A DNA stretch of 64,000 nt from Micropruina glycogenica (GCF_900289045.1 NZ_LT985188.1:2356001-2420000); one strand, 5' to 3'; counted from the first letter of the stretch, positions 1 through 8,259 are shown. Notes: a model not told the origin generated them from the sequence alone. Numbers and translations are program-made.

Positions 1-132
1 AAGCAGGTGTCGTCCGACGAGGTGACCGAAGTGGTGCTCCGCGACAGCGCGCACGTCGCGCCGCTCGATCACGACGCCGAGACGATCATCACCGGCACCC
101 TCGACTTCATCGCCAGGCACGGCGCACCATGA
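1..132 (+). CDS. Alpha/beta-hydrolase (esterase-like), C-terminal end only
   Basis: The window opens inside a gene; 43 codons and the TGA are present. The tail carries an SAHV...LDHDAE pattern followed by an amphipathic helix. This resembles the end of carboxylesterase/lipase-type alpha/beta hydrolases, where the catalytic histidine lies in an S-x-H-V context and the closing Asp/Glu-rich turn precedes the last helix. The stop overlaps the ATG of the next gene (ATGA), so the two are probably translationally coupled. The family call rests on a short tail and is an inference; the substrate cannot be told. Confidence 0.55.
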   Translation, partial: KQVSSDEVTEVVLRDSAHVAPLDHDAETIITGTLDFIARHGAP

Positions 133-578
133 ACTCTCGCGACGCCGACAACGCCCGCTTCGAAGAGTTGATGGCTCACGAGTTTCCAGAAGGGCTGATA
201 CCTGCCGATCGTTCGCGGCGGTTGCCCGATCCGCCGTCCGCCGAGCCGGCTGCCGAGCCGGACGCCCCGCCGCCCCCCGTCGAGGCCGATGACGTACCCG
301 CCGACAACGGGTTTCGCAGCTGGGCGCCGCCCGATGAGCCCGACGAGCCCTTCGTTCCCCCACCTCGGCCACCGTCGCGACGGTGGACCGCGGAGGGCAT
401 CAGCGGCGCAGTGTTGGTGGTGGTTCCGGTGCTGTTGGTGCTGCTGTCAGCCGCCGGAGTGCGCCTGCCGGCCTTCGTGTCGACGCTGGGTGGCCTGGGC
501 TTCGTGGTCGGCGTGGCGTTGCTGCTGCATCGGCTGCGCAAACGTCCACCGGTGGACGGCGACGGGGCCGTTCTGTAG
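129..578 (+). CDS. Hypothetical membrane protein with acidic proline-rich N-terminus
   Basis: 149 aa, not recognised as a named family. Residues 1-85 are hydrophilic, acidic and very rich in Pro (PPPPV, FVPPPRPP), so probably disordered and cytoplasmic. Two membrane segments follow at about residues 92-110 and 117-134, ending in a basic tail (RLRKR). This suggests a small integral membrane protein with both ends inside. The start overlaps the preceding hydrolase stop, indicating an operon. Overlapping frames on both strands are open here only because of the GC content. Confidence 0.6.
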   Translation: MNSRDADNARFEELMAHEFPEGLIPADRSRRLPDPPSAEPAAEPDAPPPPVEADDVPADNGFRSWAPPDEPDEPFVPPPRPPSRRWTAEGISGAVLVVVPVLLVLLSAAGVRLPAFVSTLGGLGFVVGVALLLHRLRKRPPVDGDGAVL

Positions 579-585
579 CCGAGAA

Positions 586-652
586 CCGGTCGAGCGTGTC
601 GGGACCCGCCGCGACCCGACCGGTCGAACCTGTCGAGACCTCTCGCCTTCGG
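586..652. repeat. Degenerate REP-like palindromes (TCGA/TCGACA family)
   Basis: Two diverged half-copies are visible: GGTCGAGCGTGTCGGGACC and, about 30 bases on, GGTCGAACCTGTCGAGACC. They belong to the dispersed family best seen intact near 59501 and 50885. They lie between two convergent genes, a typical REP location, and could fold as a hairpin at the 3' ends of both transcripts. Confidence 0.6.
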
Positions 653-680
653 TTTCGACGGCGTCGAGCAACCGGAGCTG

Positions 681-1736
681 CTACCGCCGCCGATTCAGCT
701 CGTCGCGATACCACTGCAGCACCCGGGCGTCTGAGATGGTGCCGCTCGCAGAGGTGCGTGCCTGCGCCTCGGCCAGCACCGCCGTCCACCCGACCTGGGT
801 GACCATGGCCTGCACCGCCACCTGCGCGAGCGCGTAGCTCGTCGGGTCGCCGCTTGCGACGTCGGGCAAGGTGGTCGGAAACCCGCGGGCGAGGGCGGCG
901 CGAACCAGGGTGTCGTTGGCGGCGGCCACCGACGGGTGGGCCTGCGCCGTCAGCGCCTCGGCGGTGCCCTCGATCAGCCAGCCCGGCGTGCCGGTGAGCC
1001 GGGGCGACCGCATGCCGGCGTGCACCGCCTCGTGCGTGATCGTGGCCGCGGCCCCCTCGATCGGGGCGTCGGGATTGACCACGACTCGCACGCTCTCGCT
1101 GGCTGCAGTTCCGGGCACCACCGTCACCGCCGCGGTCCCGCTCGCGCCGACGCCGGCGTAGCGGGCGAAGGCGGCCAGGTCGCGCGGCACCAGCACCACC
1201 AGCGGGTCGGGCATGGCCAGGGCCTGCGGCCGCGCCCGCCGCAATGCGGCCAGCCCGTCGTGCACCGCCTCACCCCACCGGGTCGCCTGCTCGGCGGTGA
1301 CCGTGGCCAGCACCCCGCCGTCCATCGTGTCGATCACCAGCGGATCGCCCAGCCATTCGGTGCCGGTGCTTGCCGAGGTGAGGTTCGCGATGGCTCCGCG
1401 GTCGATCGCCACGGCCGCCATGCTCACCACCATGGGCTCGCGCGGTAGGTGCCAACTCACCTGCAGGTGGTCGGCGTCGGTGCCCGCGACGCCGGCTCCG
1501 GTGGCGTTCAGGTTGGCGAACACCCGCTCAGCCAGTGACTGGGAGCCTGGATCGGACGCGAAGAGCGCCACGAACCCTGCGCGGTCACCGGCGCTCAGCC
1601 GATCATTCAGGGCGGACGCTCGCTGGGCCGGACTCAGCTCGGTGGTGCAGCCGCCGATCAGGGGCGCCACGAGTGCCAGGGGTGCGCCCAGCAGCAGCGC
1701 CCGGCGAACCCGATCAACCGATGACGCGGCGGGCAC
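681..1736 (-). CDS. Putative exported lipoprotein with HExxH zinc-metallopeptidase motif
   Basis: 351 aa. The N-terminus has basic residues, a hydrophobic stretch and a lipobox ending in Cys30 (LIGGC), so it is predicted to be a cell-surface lipoprotein. Residues 235-239 read HEAVH, and 17 residues further is W-L-I-E-G-T-A-E, giving a gluzincin-like HExxH...E arrangement (Glu256 as candidate third ligand). Residues 40-130 resemble a small NTF2-like/DUF fold of the kind often found in surface proteins. The GTG start overlaps the end of the upstream NlpC/P60 gene by 23 bases, so the two cell-envelope genes are probably one transcript. Peptidase activity is inferred from the motif alone. Confidence 0.7.
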   Translation of the reverse strand: MPAASSVDRVRRALLLGAPLALVAPLIGGCTTELSPAQRASALNDRLSAGDRAGFVALFASDPGSQSLAERVFANLNATGAGVAGTDADHLQVSWHLPREPMVVSMAAVAIDRGAIANLTSASTGTEWLGDPLVIDTMDGGVLATVTAEQATRWGEAVHDGLAALRRARPQALAMPDPLVVLVPRDLAAFARYAGVGASGTAAVTVVPGTAASESVRVVVNPDAPIEGAAATITHEAVHAGMRSPRLTGTPGWLIEGTAEALTAQAHPSVAAANDTLVRAALARGFPTTLPDVASGDPTSYALAQVAVQAMVTQVGWTAVLAEAQARTSASGTISDARVLQWYRDELNRRR

Positions 1737-2727
1737 CCTGATAGGCCGGGTATGAGTTCAGCCGGGTGATCTCAAGATCGTTGCGGGGGTTGCGCGCATG
1801 CACGAACAGGCCGTTGCCGATGTACATGCCGACGTGATGAATCGGGTTGTAGAAGAACAGCAGGTCGCCCGGCTTGAGCTCGTCGCGCGACACGGGCCGT
1901 CCGACGCTGAACTGGGCACGCGACGAGTGGGGCAGCGAAATACCGATGGAGCGGTACGCGGCCACCATGAGGCCGGAGCAGTCGAACGTGTTGGGCCCCT
2001 CGGAGCCCCAGACGTACTGGCCGGTCTTGACCTTCGACACCGCGTACTTCACCGCGGCCAGGACCCGGGCGTTGGCCGCGGCGTCGTCGATCAGCGAGTC
2101 GCGCACATCGTCGCGCGACACCGCGTCGTCGTCGTTGAGCCGCTGCCGTTCTTGCTCGGTGAGCTGGTCGACCAGCGCCTGGCCCTCGTCGAGCTTCTTG
2201 TCGAGCTCGTCGTGCAGGCTGCTCATTCGTCGCTCTTCGGCAGCGATGTTGGTGACCTGGTCGTTCGCCGAGCGCTTCAGGTCGGCGAGATTGGCCTGTT
2301 GGGCCTGGTAGTCCTGCAGCAGCGAGTTCATGTTGAGTTCGACGCGGCCCATGGTCGAGAGCTCCGACAGGAACGCGTCGGGGTCGGCCGAGGTGACGAG
2401 CTGCACGGTGACGTCGACGCCCCGGTTCTGGAACGTGGTGAGGGCGACCTGCTGGGCCTGGGTGCGTAGAGCGTCGACCTTGCGCTGCTGGGTGGCGATG
2501 TCGGAGTTGAGCGTGGCGATTTTCTGCCTGCCCTGCTCGAGCTGCAGCTTCACCTGGGCCCACTGCTCGCCCAGTTCGCTCTGCTGCTGCTCGATCTTCT
2601 CGAGTTTAGCCTTGGCGTCATCGAGGGTGGGGTCGGCGGCAGCCGGCACGGCCGCGGGCCCGGCCAGCACAACGGCCAGCCCGGCCAGTGCTGCCAAGCC
2701 ACCACGAACACCAGTGCGCAGACGCAC
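1714..2727 (-). CDS. NlpC/P60 family peptidoglycan endopeptidase with coiled-coil N-terminus (RipC-like)
   Basis: 337 aa secreted protein: a signal peptide (about 1-32, ending in AAA), a long coiled-coil region (35-200, many Gln/Glu/Leu heptads) and a C-terminal NlpC/P60 domain. Catalytic residues are visible: Cys250 in FDCSGL, His298 in HHVGMYIG and His310 in FVHARNP. Such enzymes cut the D-Glu-mDAP bond of stem peptides during cell separation, with the coiled coil as autoinhibitory or docking module. I chose the GTG at 2727 because GGAGG lies just upstream; a TTG at 2742 is open but has no ribosome site. From memory, the place beside the exonuclease gene matches the mycobacterial Rv2190c locus. 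Confidence 0.85.
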   Translation of the reverse strand: MRLRTGVRGGLAALAGLAVVLAGPAAVPAAADPTLDDAKAKLEKIEQQQSELGEQWAQVKLQLEQGRQKIATLNSDIATQQRKVDALRTQAQQVALTTFQNRGVDVTVQLVTSADPDAFLSELSTMGRVELNMNSLLQDYQAQQANLADLKRSANDQVTNIAAEERRMSSLHDELDKKLDEGQALVDQLTEQERQRLNDDDAVSRDDVRDSLIDDAAANARVLAAVKYAVSKVKTGQYVWGSEGPNTFDCSGLMVAAYRSIGISLPHSSRAQFSVGRPVSRDELKPGDLLFFYNPIHHVGMYIGNGLFVHARNPRNDLEITRLNSYPAYQGARRVIG

Positions 2728-2795
2728 ATCGCCTCCAGACAAAGGGACGGTCAGTCGCTGTGGGGAAGGCGCCAGCGGACCAATCTGAAAACAGG

Positions 2796-3038
2796 CTAAA
2801 CGACACCCTGATCAGACTCAAACCAACGGTCGGTCGGTTCGGCCGGTGGTCGTCGGCTCACCGACCTGACCAATCGTAACGGAGGCAGCAACCCCGCCTC
2901 GGTCATCGCTCGCAGGGCGCTCACCTCGTCGCCCTCGAGCGTCATCACACCCTCGTTGGGCCCGAGCAGCGCCGTCACCATGCAGTCGCCACAGGCAGGC
3001 CCGCGCACCGCGCACGTGCCGCAATCGATCCTCACCAT
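2796..3038 (-). CDS. Conserved small Cys-rich actinobacterial protein
   Basis: 80 aa starting MVRIDCGTCAVRGPACGDC. The CxxC...CxxC pattern (four Cys in the first 19 residues) suggests a small metal-binding or redox motif, followed by a Leu/Ala-rich segment with G-L-L-P-P-L-R-L-V. I recognise this as a conserved actinobacterial protein of unknown function often near NlpC/P60 genes. The open frame runs upstream to 3257, but there it overlaps the divergent nuclease gene; the conserved Cys block starts at the chosen ATG. An ATG two codons upstream and a GTG one codon downstream are alternatives. It is divergent from the nuclease gene. Confidence 0.65.
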   Translation of the reverse strand: MVRIDCGTCAVRGPACGDCMVTALLGPNEGVMTLEGDEVSALRAMTEAGLLPPLRLVRSVSRRPPAEPTDRWFESDQGVV

Positions 3039-3141
3039 GTCCATAGGAGCAGTCTGCGGGCCGCCACGGACAGTTTTCGATCGCCTGTTCGGCCAGCGCG
3101 TCGAACGAAAACCGTCAGAGGGTGTGCCTAACGTCTCGACC

Positions 3142-4905
3142 ATGACCTCGCTGCCGGCACAACCGACCATCGACGACCTGGGCACCCCGTTGGCCCTGGT
3201 GTCGTTCTGTGTGGTCGATCTCGAGACCACCGGCGGGGGTCTGGACGACCGGGTCACCGAGATCGGGGCGGTGAAGGTGCGCGGCGGCGAGGTGCTGGGC
3301 GAGTTTCAGACCCTGGTGAACCCCAAGGCGCACATTCCGCCACTGATCGCGGTGCTCACGGGCATCACCAACTCGATGGTGGCCGACGCGCCCCGGCTCT
3401 CGGCCGCACTGCCCGGGTTTCTGGAGTTCTCTCGCGGGTGCGTCATGGTGGCGCACAATGCCGGCTTCGACATGGGCTTTCTCAAGCGCGCCTGCACCGA
3501 GTTCGGCTACGCGTGGCCGAACCCCGCGGTGGTCGACACCGTGGCGCTGGCCCGCCAGGCCCTGCTGCGCGACGAGGTGCGCAACCACAAGCTGGCAACG
3601 CTGGCCCAGCATTTTCGGGCCGAGGTCACGCCCAACCACCGGGCCCTCACCGACGCGCAGGCCACCGTGACGGTGCTGCACGGGCTACTCGAGCGGGTCG
3701 GCAATCTCGGGGTGCACACCCTTGAAGACCTGCTCGAGTTCACCCGACGGGTTTCGCCGCAGCGCCGGGCCAAGCGCACCTGGGCCGCCGGCCTGCCCAA
3801 GAGCCCCGGTGTCTACTGGTTCGTCGCGGACGGCCGCGACCTGGCCGGCCGGGCCACCCGGCAGGTGCTCTACGTCGGGAAGAGCCGCAATCTGGCGGCC
3901 CGGGTGCGCAGCTACTTCACCGCGGCCGAAACCCGCCCCCGCATCGACGAGATGGTACGCATCGCCACCGGCGTCGAGCACCTCGAATGCAGCACCGAAC
4001 TCGAGGCGGAAGTGCTCGAACTCCGGTTGATCGCCACGCACTCGCCGCGCTACAACCGGCGCTCGAAGTTCCCTGAGCGCAGGGTATGGCTCAAGCTGAC
4101 CCGCGAGCCCTTCCCCCGGTTGTCGATCGTGCGGCAATGCCTGGCCGACGGGGCCGACTACTTCGGCCCGTTCAGCAGGCGCAGTGGCGCCGAGGCAGTC
4201 CAAACCGCGCTGTACGACGCCTTTCCGATCAGGCAGTGCACCACCCGGCTCTCGCCGCGCCGGGTCAGCGGGGCGTGCGTGCTGGGCGAAATGGGCAAGT
4301 GCCTGGCCCCGTGCGAACTGGCCGTCACGCCGCAGCAGTACGGCGAACTGATCGAGCAGGTGCGCTCGAGCCTGACCACCGACATTCGTCCGGTGTTGAA
4401 TGCCGCGCAGAGCAGGCTGGCCTCGCTGATCCGCCGGCAGCGGTTCGAGGACGCCGCGGTGGTGACCGCTCGCCTCTCGGGTTTCGCCAGCAGTGCCGTG
4501 CGGCACCACCGGGTGGCCAGCCTGGCCGGCTGCCCGCAGATCGTGGCGGCGTATCGGCAGGTCGACGACTGGCATATTCACGTCATTCGTTACGGACGGC
4601 TGGCCGCCGCGGCCCGGGCTCGACCCGGTGACGTGCCGCAGGCGATCGCCCGTTCGGCCGTGGCGGTGGCCGAGCAGGTGGCGCCGCCCGTGGGGCCTCA
4701 GTCCGCGGCCACCACCGAAGAGACCGAACGCATCGCGGCGTGGCTCGAGCGGCCGGGCGTCCGGCTCATCGACATCGAGGGCGATTGGTCGTGGCCGTTG
4801 CACATCGGGCTGGCCGAAGGCGACCTGGCCCGGCACGCCCTGCCCGACCCACTGCCGTCCGACAGACCGCAGCAAGCGGCCTCGGGCGCGAGCAAGGCGG
4901 TTTAG
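3142..4905 (+). CDS. DEDDh 3'-5' exonuclease fused to UvrC-like GIY-YIG domain
   Basis: 587 aa. Residues 20-190 are a DnaQ/epsilon-type exonuclease: ExoI VVDLETTG (Asp26, Glu28), ExoII HNAGFDMGFL and ExoIII HRALTDAQAT. From about 220 a GIY-YIG nuclease core begins (SPGVYWF...VLYVGKSRNLAARVRSYF), followed by a UvrC-like cysteine segment (CVLGEMGKCLAPC). It resembles the N-terminal half of UvrC and the Cho endonuclease, so a role in DNA repair incision plus trimming is likely. The same fusion is conserved in actinobacteria (Rv2191-like). The ATG at 3142 is chosen; the frame stays open upstream but overlaps the divergent small gene. Confidence 0.88.
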   Translation: MTSLPAQPTIDDLGTPLALVSFCVVDLETTGGGLDDRVTEIGAVKVRGGEVLGEFQTLVNPKAHIPPLIAVLTGITNSMVADAPRLSAALPGFLEFSRGCVMVAHNAGFDMGFLKRACTEFGYAWPNPAVVDTVALARQALLRDEVRNHKLATLAQHFRAEVTPNHRALTDAQATVTVLHGLLERVGNLGVHTLEDLLEFTRRVSPQRRAKRTWAAGLPKSPGVYWFVADGRDLAGRATRQVLYVGKSRNLAARVRSYFTAAETRPRIDEMVRIATGVEHLECSTELEAEVLELRLIATHSPRYNRRSKFPERRVWLKLTREPFPRLSIVRQCLADGADYFGPFSRRSGAEAVQTALYDAFPIRQCTTRLSPRRVSGACVLGEMGKCLAPCELAVTPQQYGELIEQVRSSLTTDIRPVLNAAQSRLASLIRRQRFEDAAVVTARLSGFASSAVRHHRVASLAGCPQIVAAYRQVDDWHIHVIRYGRLAAAARARPGDVPQAIARSAVAVAEQVAPPVGPQSAATTEETERIAAWLERPGVRLIDIEGDWSWPLHIGLAEGDLARHALPDPLPSDRPQQAASGASKAV

Positions 4906-4914
4906 TATGCCGCC

Positions 4915-5193
4915 ATGATCACCGCCATTGTGTTCGTCGAAGCCGAAGTGGCTCGCATTCCTGAGGTCGCTGCCCAGATCGCCGACCTCGACGGCGTGTC
5001 AGAGGTGTACTCGGTCACCGGCGGCATCGATCTGATCGCCATGATTCGGGTCCGTTCGATCGACGAGGTCGCCGAGGTGATCGCCGAGCGGCTCAACAAG
5101 GTGCCCGGGGTGTTGAACACCGAAACCCACATCGCCTTCAGGGCCTACAGCTCGCACGATCTCGAGGCGGCGTTCTCGCTGGGGGCCGAGTGA
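4915..5193 (+). CDS. Lrp/AsnC ligand-binding (RAM) domain protein
   Basis: 92 aa consisting only of the alpha/beta RAM domain found at the C-terminus of Lrp/AsnC regulators (V-F-V-E-A...V-x-E-V-Y-S-V-T-G-x-x-D-L-I). There is no HTH. Stand-alone RAM proteins form oligomers that bind amino acids; the ligand here is unknown. It sits 9 bases after the nuclease gene and its stop overlaps the GTG of a small membrane protein gene (GTGA), implying an operon. Confidence 0.85.
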   Translation: MITAIVFVEAEVARIPEVAAQIADLDGVSEVYSVTGGIDLIAMIRVRSIDEVAEVIAERLNKVPGVLNTETHIAFRAYSSHDLEAAFSLGAE

Positions 5194-5354
5194 CGCAGGC
5201 CGACGCGCCGCGCCGCCGGCTGAGCGACCGCACCCTGTGGGTGCTGGTCGGCCTGGCCGCCGTGGCGCTTGCGGTGGCGATCGGGCTGGCGCTGTGGCTC
5301 AACGCCACCCCACCGCTGCAGCCCGTGCCGGTGGCGTCCAGACCCAGCGCCTGA
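5190..5354 (+). CDS. Small single-pass membrane protein (54 aa)
   Basis: A short frame starting with GTG at 5190, which shares bases with the TGA of the RAM-domain gene. It encodes 54 aa: a basic N-terminus (APRRRLSDR), one strongly hydrophobic segment (about residues 16-38, W-V-L-V-G-L-A...L-W-L) and a Pro-rich tail. Coupling by the GTGA overlap and normal codon use support a real gene. No family is recognised. REP-like palindromes begin immediately after its stop. Confidence 0.6.
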   Translation: MTQADAPRRRLSDRTLWVLVGLAAVALAVAIGLALWLNATPPLQPVPVASRPSA

Positions 5355-5359
5355 CGCCG

Positions 5360-5482
5360 CTGGTCGAGCCCGTCGAGACCTCTGCCGCCCGAGGACCATT
5401 CGCTGGTCGAGCTCGTCGAGGCCACTACGCAAGACGCCGGCCGAGCCTTCGCGACTCCCAACGCAGGGGGTCTCGACAAGCT
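5360..5482. repeat. REP-like palindrome cluster, last copy split by IS110
   Basis: Copies of a TGGTCGAGC..GTCGAGACC palindrome occur at 5361-5380 and 5403-5421. A half-copy (GGTCTCGACAAGCT) at 5469-5482 is followed directly by the left end of the insertion sequence. The missing half (CGACCAGCGG) appears at 6877-6886, on the other side of the element. Joining the two gives the full family sequence seen at 50885 and 59501. Confidence 0.8.
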
Positions 5483-5539
5483 GTGAGAGTTGGTGGTGGC
5501 TGGCCTGGGGCTAGCTGGCAGGGTGGTGGGACCGGTTGT

Positions 5540-5724
5540 TCGTGTGCGGGTCGTGACCCTTCGACAAGCTGACCGTCCGCAATTGTGCGGGGTGTCTTGG
5601 TCGAGATCTGTCCGGCTCGTGCACGGAGAACCGGCCGACCATCCCGGCCCACTCGTTGGCCTGATAGAAGCCCGTCCCACCGCTTTGGCGGGGTGACCGA
5701 TCACAGTAACGCCACGGGTGACTC
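5540..5724 (+). ncRNA. Putative IS110 bridge RNA with target- and donor-binding loops
   Basis: Non-coding left end of the IS. Target loop: an outer stem (5541-5547 with 5619-5625, partly G-U) encloses TCGACAAGCT at 5561-5570, identical to the left target 5473-5482. A small CCGC/GCGG hairpin (5577-5590) follows, then TGGTCGAG at 5598-5605, the complement of the right target CTCGACCA at 6875-6882. Donor loop: CACTCGTTGGC at 5650-5660 pairs with GCCACGGGTG at 5711-5720. It encloses ATAGAAGC (5664-5671, identical to the right end 6865-6872), an inner hairpin, and TCACAG (5701-5706, complement of the left junction CTGTGA 5481-5486). This is the architecture known for IS110 bridge RNAs such as IS621; the exact RNA ends are estimated. 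Confidence 0.85.
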
Positions 5725-5797
5725 TTTCCCCGGGATGGCCGCGCCGGTTCGACCGGCTCGATGCCCAACATCCCGAAAACAGGAGGCTCAGACACCG

Positions 5798-6868
5798 ATG
5801 GCCATCGTTGCAGATACCTACACCTATGTGGTGGGTGTGGACACCCACGCCGCCACTCATCATTACGCGATCGTGGAGACCCGTAGCGGCGGCCAGATCA
5901 CCCACGGGAAGTTCCCCACCCATGCCGCGGGCTTGTTGCGGGCCGTGGATTGGATCAGCCGCCGCACCAGTGTTGACGACAACCCAGCTGTCGACCAGGT
6001 GCTGATCAGCATGGAAGGCACCGGCAGTTACGGCGCCCAGGCAGCCGAGCTGCTCGCCGCACGCGGTTACCGGGTCGTCGACGCACCCTCGCCGAAACGG
6101 GCTCGTGGCAGCGGCAAGAACGACCACATCGATGCCCTGGTCGCTGCCCGCGGCGCGTTACCCAAGGACAGCGAACGGCTCGCCGACCGACGCGCCGGCC
6201 ATACCCGTGCCGCGCTGCAGATCCTGCTCACCGCCCGCGACAGCATGCGACGCGACCGGACCCGTTCCAAGAACCAGCTCACCGCGCTGCTACGCACCCA
6301 CAACCTCGACATCGATGCCCGCAAGGGAATCAACAAGGTCCACATCAGCCTCATTGCGGGCTGGCGCAAGCGGCCCACCGACACCACCCTGGCCCGGATC
6401 GCCCGCACCGAAGCGCACCGCCTCGCCACCCGCATCCACACCCTGGACGCCGACCTCGACAGCAACGAGAAAGCCATCAACGCCCTCGTGCGTGAACTCG
6501 AACCAACCCTGCTCGACCTGCCCGGCCTCGGACCCATCAACGCCGCCATTGTGCTCGCCGTCTGGTCTCACCCCGGCCGCATCCATGACGAAGCCGGCTT
6601 CGCCAAGATCGGCGGCGTCTGCCCCCTGGAGATCTCCTCGGGCAACTCCAAGGATCATCGCCTCAACCGCACCGGCGACCGACAACTCAACTCAGCCCTG
6701 AACTCCATCGCGAACACCCGCATGCGACACGACGAAACCACCAAGGCCTACGTCAAGAAACGCAAACAGCAAGGCCAAACCAAACCCCGAATCCGACGCT
6801 GCCTCAAGCGCTACATCGCCCGCCAAATCTTCCGACACCTCAACACGACCACCCTTGACAAGACATAG
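5798..6868 (+). CDS. IS110-family transposase (DEDD recombinase)
   Basis: 356 aa, full length for the family. The N-terminal RuvC-like DEDD domain shows GVDTHAATHHYAIV (first Asp), SMEGTGSYG (Glu) and KNDHIDALVAA (last two acidic residues). The C-terminal transposase_20 domain has the PGLGPINAAIVLA helix-hairpin stretch and SSGNSKDHRLNRTGDR with the catalytic Ser region. The ATG follows AGGAGG at 5781-5786. The frame is open upstream to 5585, but that part is the bridge-RNA region. No frameshift or stop interrupts it, so the element may be active. Confidence 0.93.
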   Translation: MAIVADTYTYVVGVDTHAATHHYAIVETRSGGQITHGKFPTHAAGLLRAVDWISRRTSVDDNPAVDQVLISMEGTGSYGAQAAELLAARGYRVVDAPSPKRARGSGKNDHIDALVAARGALPKDSERLADRRAGHTRAALQILLTARDSMRRDRTRSKNQLTALLRTHNLDIDARKGINKVHISLIAGWRKRPTDTTLARIARTEAHRLATRIHTLDADLDSNEKAINALVRELEPTLLDLPGLGPINAAIVLAVWSHPGRIHDEAGFAKIGGVCPLEISSGNSKDHRLNRTGDRQLNSALNSIANTRMRHDETTKAYVKKRKQQGQTKPRIRRCLKRYIARQIFRHLNTTTLDKT

Positions 6869-6934
6869 AAGCGTCTCGACCAGCGGCTTGCGACGCAGCC
6901 GGCCAGTGATGAGCCGGCTCGCCCAGCGAAGGCC

Positions 6935-7447
6935 TCAGGCGACGGTGACCGACTCGATCACCACAGGCTCGACCGGCTTGTCGCCGTACCCGGTACGCAC
7001 CTGGGCGATCTCGTCGACCACCTTGCGGCTGGCCTCATCGGTGACCTCACCGAAGATCGTGTGCCGGCGGTTGAGGTGCGGGGTGGGCACGACGGTGATG
7101 AAGAACTGCGAGCCGTTGGTGCCCGGGCCGGCGTTGGCCATGGCCAGCAGGTAGGGGCGGTTGAAGCTGAGTTCGGGGTGAAACTCGTCGCCGAACTGGT
7201 AGCCGGGTCCGCCGCGGCCGCTGCCCTCGGGGCAACCGCCCTGAATCATGAAGCCGTCGATGATGCGGTGAAACGTCAGGCCGTCGTAGAAGTGGCCGGT
7301 GGTGCGGGCACCCGACTTGGAGTCGATGTACTCCTTGGCGCCGGTCGCCAGGCCGACGAAGTTGTCGACGGTCTTGGGCGCCTGGTCGGCGAACAGGTCG
7401 ATGACGATGTCACCGTGATTGGTGTGCAGGGTCGCGGTCTGCGCCAC
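6935..7447 (-). CDS. Cyclophilin-type peptidyl-prolyl cis-trans isomerase
   Basis: 170 aa, no signal peptide, so cytoplasmic. The cyclophilin core is clear: [13 protein letters not shown] (catalytic Arg), [11 protein letters not shown] and HTIFGEV. The position of the cyclosporin-binding Trp is occupied by His in TPHLNRRH, as in many bacterial cyclophilins. The GTG start at 7447 has AAAGGA upstream and gives [19 protein letters not shown]; the longer frame to 7969 runs into the neighbouring exporter region and is rejected. It speeds proline isomerisation during folding. The gene ends 58 bases from the IS110 right end and is convergent with the transposase. Confidence 0.92.
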   Translation of the reverse strand: MAQTATLHTNHGDIVIDLFADQAPKTVDNFVGLATGAKEYIDSKSGARTTGHFYDGLTFHRIIDGFMIQGGCPEGSGRGGPGYQFGDEFHPELSFNRPYLLAMANAGPGTNGSQFFITVVPTPHLNRRHTIFGEVTDEASRKVVDEIAQVRTGYGDKPVEPVVIESVTVA

Positions 7448-7542
7448 GGCGGATTCCTTTCGTTGCGGGCGCCGGACGGCCCGGACGGCCGCCGATTGGC
7501 TCGATTTCGGCACCCATCCTGGCACACGTGGCGCGCCACGGT

Positions 7543-8187
7543 TCAGTGCGAGAGCACCAGACTGAGGCCCAACGCCACCATCACCACGGCGATCACGCCG
7601 TCGAGCACCCGCCAGGCCCGAGGTGTCGACAGCCACGGCGAAAGAAACCGTGCCCCGAGCGCGAGGCCGAAGAACCACACGACGCTGGCCACCAGCGCAC
7701 CGCCCGCGAACGCCCACCGCGCATCGCCGTGAGTGCTGGCCACCGAGCCGAGCAGAAACACGGTGTCGAGGTAGACGTGCGGGTTCAGCCAGGTGAGCGC
7801 CAGGCAGGTCAGCACCACGGGCATCGTCTGCGTGCGAACGGCCACCGCCACCGAGCCGGCCTGCGCAGGCGCCGGGGCGGCGTCCACCACCAGCACCTCG
7901 CCGGAGGGCCGCAGGGCCCGTCGGGCAGCCAGCACGCCGTAGCCGATCAGAAACGCGGCTCCGGCCCACTTCACGGCGCTCAGCAGCCAGGGCAGAGCCT
8001 GCAGTGCCAGGCCGACGCCCGAAACCCCCAGCACGATCAGCAAACCGTCGCTGACGGCACAGATCGCCGCCACCAGCAGCACGTGCTCGCGCCTGAGCCC
8101 CTGGCGCAGCACGAACAGGTTCTGGGCGCCGATGGCGATGATCAACGAGAAGCCGAGACCGAGCCCGGCGAGGGCGGAAAGAAGCAC
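7543..8187 (-). CDS. argO: LysE/ArgO-family basic amino acid exporter
   Basis: 214 aa with about six membrane segments and the LysE-family opening [20 protein letters not shown]. Other family blocks are [12 protein letters not shown] and [13 protein letters not shown]. It exports lysine or arginine to prevent toxic accumulation, for example after peptide uptake. The GTG start lies 72 bases from the divergent LysR-type regulator gene at 8260, the classical lysE-lysG arrangement, so inducer-dependent activation by that regulator is expected. Confidence 0.9.
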   Translation of the reverse strand: MLLSALAGLGLGFSLIIAIGAQNLFVLRQGLRREHVLLVAAICAVSDGLLIVLGVSGVGLALQALPWLLSAVKWAGAAFLIGYGVLAARRALRPSGEVLVVDAAPAPAQAGSVAVAVRTQTMPVVLTCLALTWLNPHVYLDTVFLLGSVASTHGDARWAFAGGALVASVVWFFGLALGARFLSPWLSTPRAWRVLDGVIAVVMVALGLSLVLSH

Positions 8188-8259
8188 GTCTTCGACGCTA
8201 AAGCAGCGAGCACATTCAGTCCAGCTAAAGATTCTTCACTACCATTAGAGTTGCTTATC
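8188..8259. promoter_or_regulatory. Divergent argO/lysG control region
   Basis: This 72-base spacer is clearly more AT-rich than its surroundings and separates two divergent start codons. It contains CTAAAG twice (8198 and 8225 areas), and ATTCTTCACTACCATTAG fits the loose T-N11-A feature of LysR-type operators. The position follows the LysG/LysE paradigm; the exact operator is not determined. Confidence 0.5.

Larger units (their letters stand above)
5483..6876 (+). mobile_element. IS110-family insertion sequence inserted in a REP palindrome
   Basis: About 1394 bp. It comprises a 315-base non-coding left end (5483-5797), the transposase gene, and an 8-base right end after its stop. It has no inverted terminal repeats, as usual for IS110. 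Boundaries are set by the split REP: the sequence before 5483 ends in CT (5481-5482) and the right end also ends in CT (6875-6876), so CT is the shared core dinucleotide. The guides in the left-end RNA independently predict the same ends. The element disrupts no gene. Confidence 0.88.

Noticed and set aside
5585-5797. N-terminal extension of the IS110 transposase
   Set aside because: This stretch is the structured bridge-RNA region; the ATG at 5798 has AGGAGG and fits the family N-terminus.
7448-7969. N-terminal extension of the cyclophilin frame
   Set aside because: Overlaps the antisense of the ArgO exporter gene and shows no similarity to any domain; the GTG at 7447 has a ribosome site and the family start.
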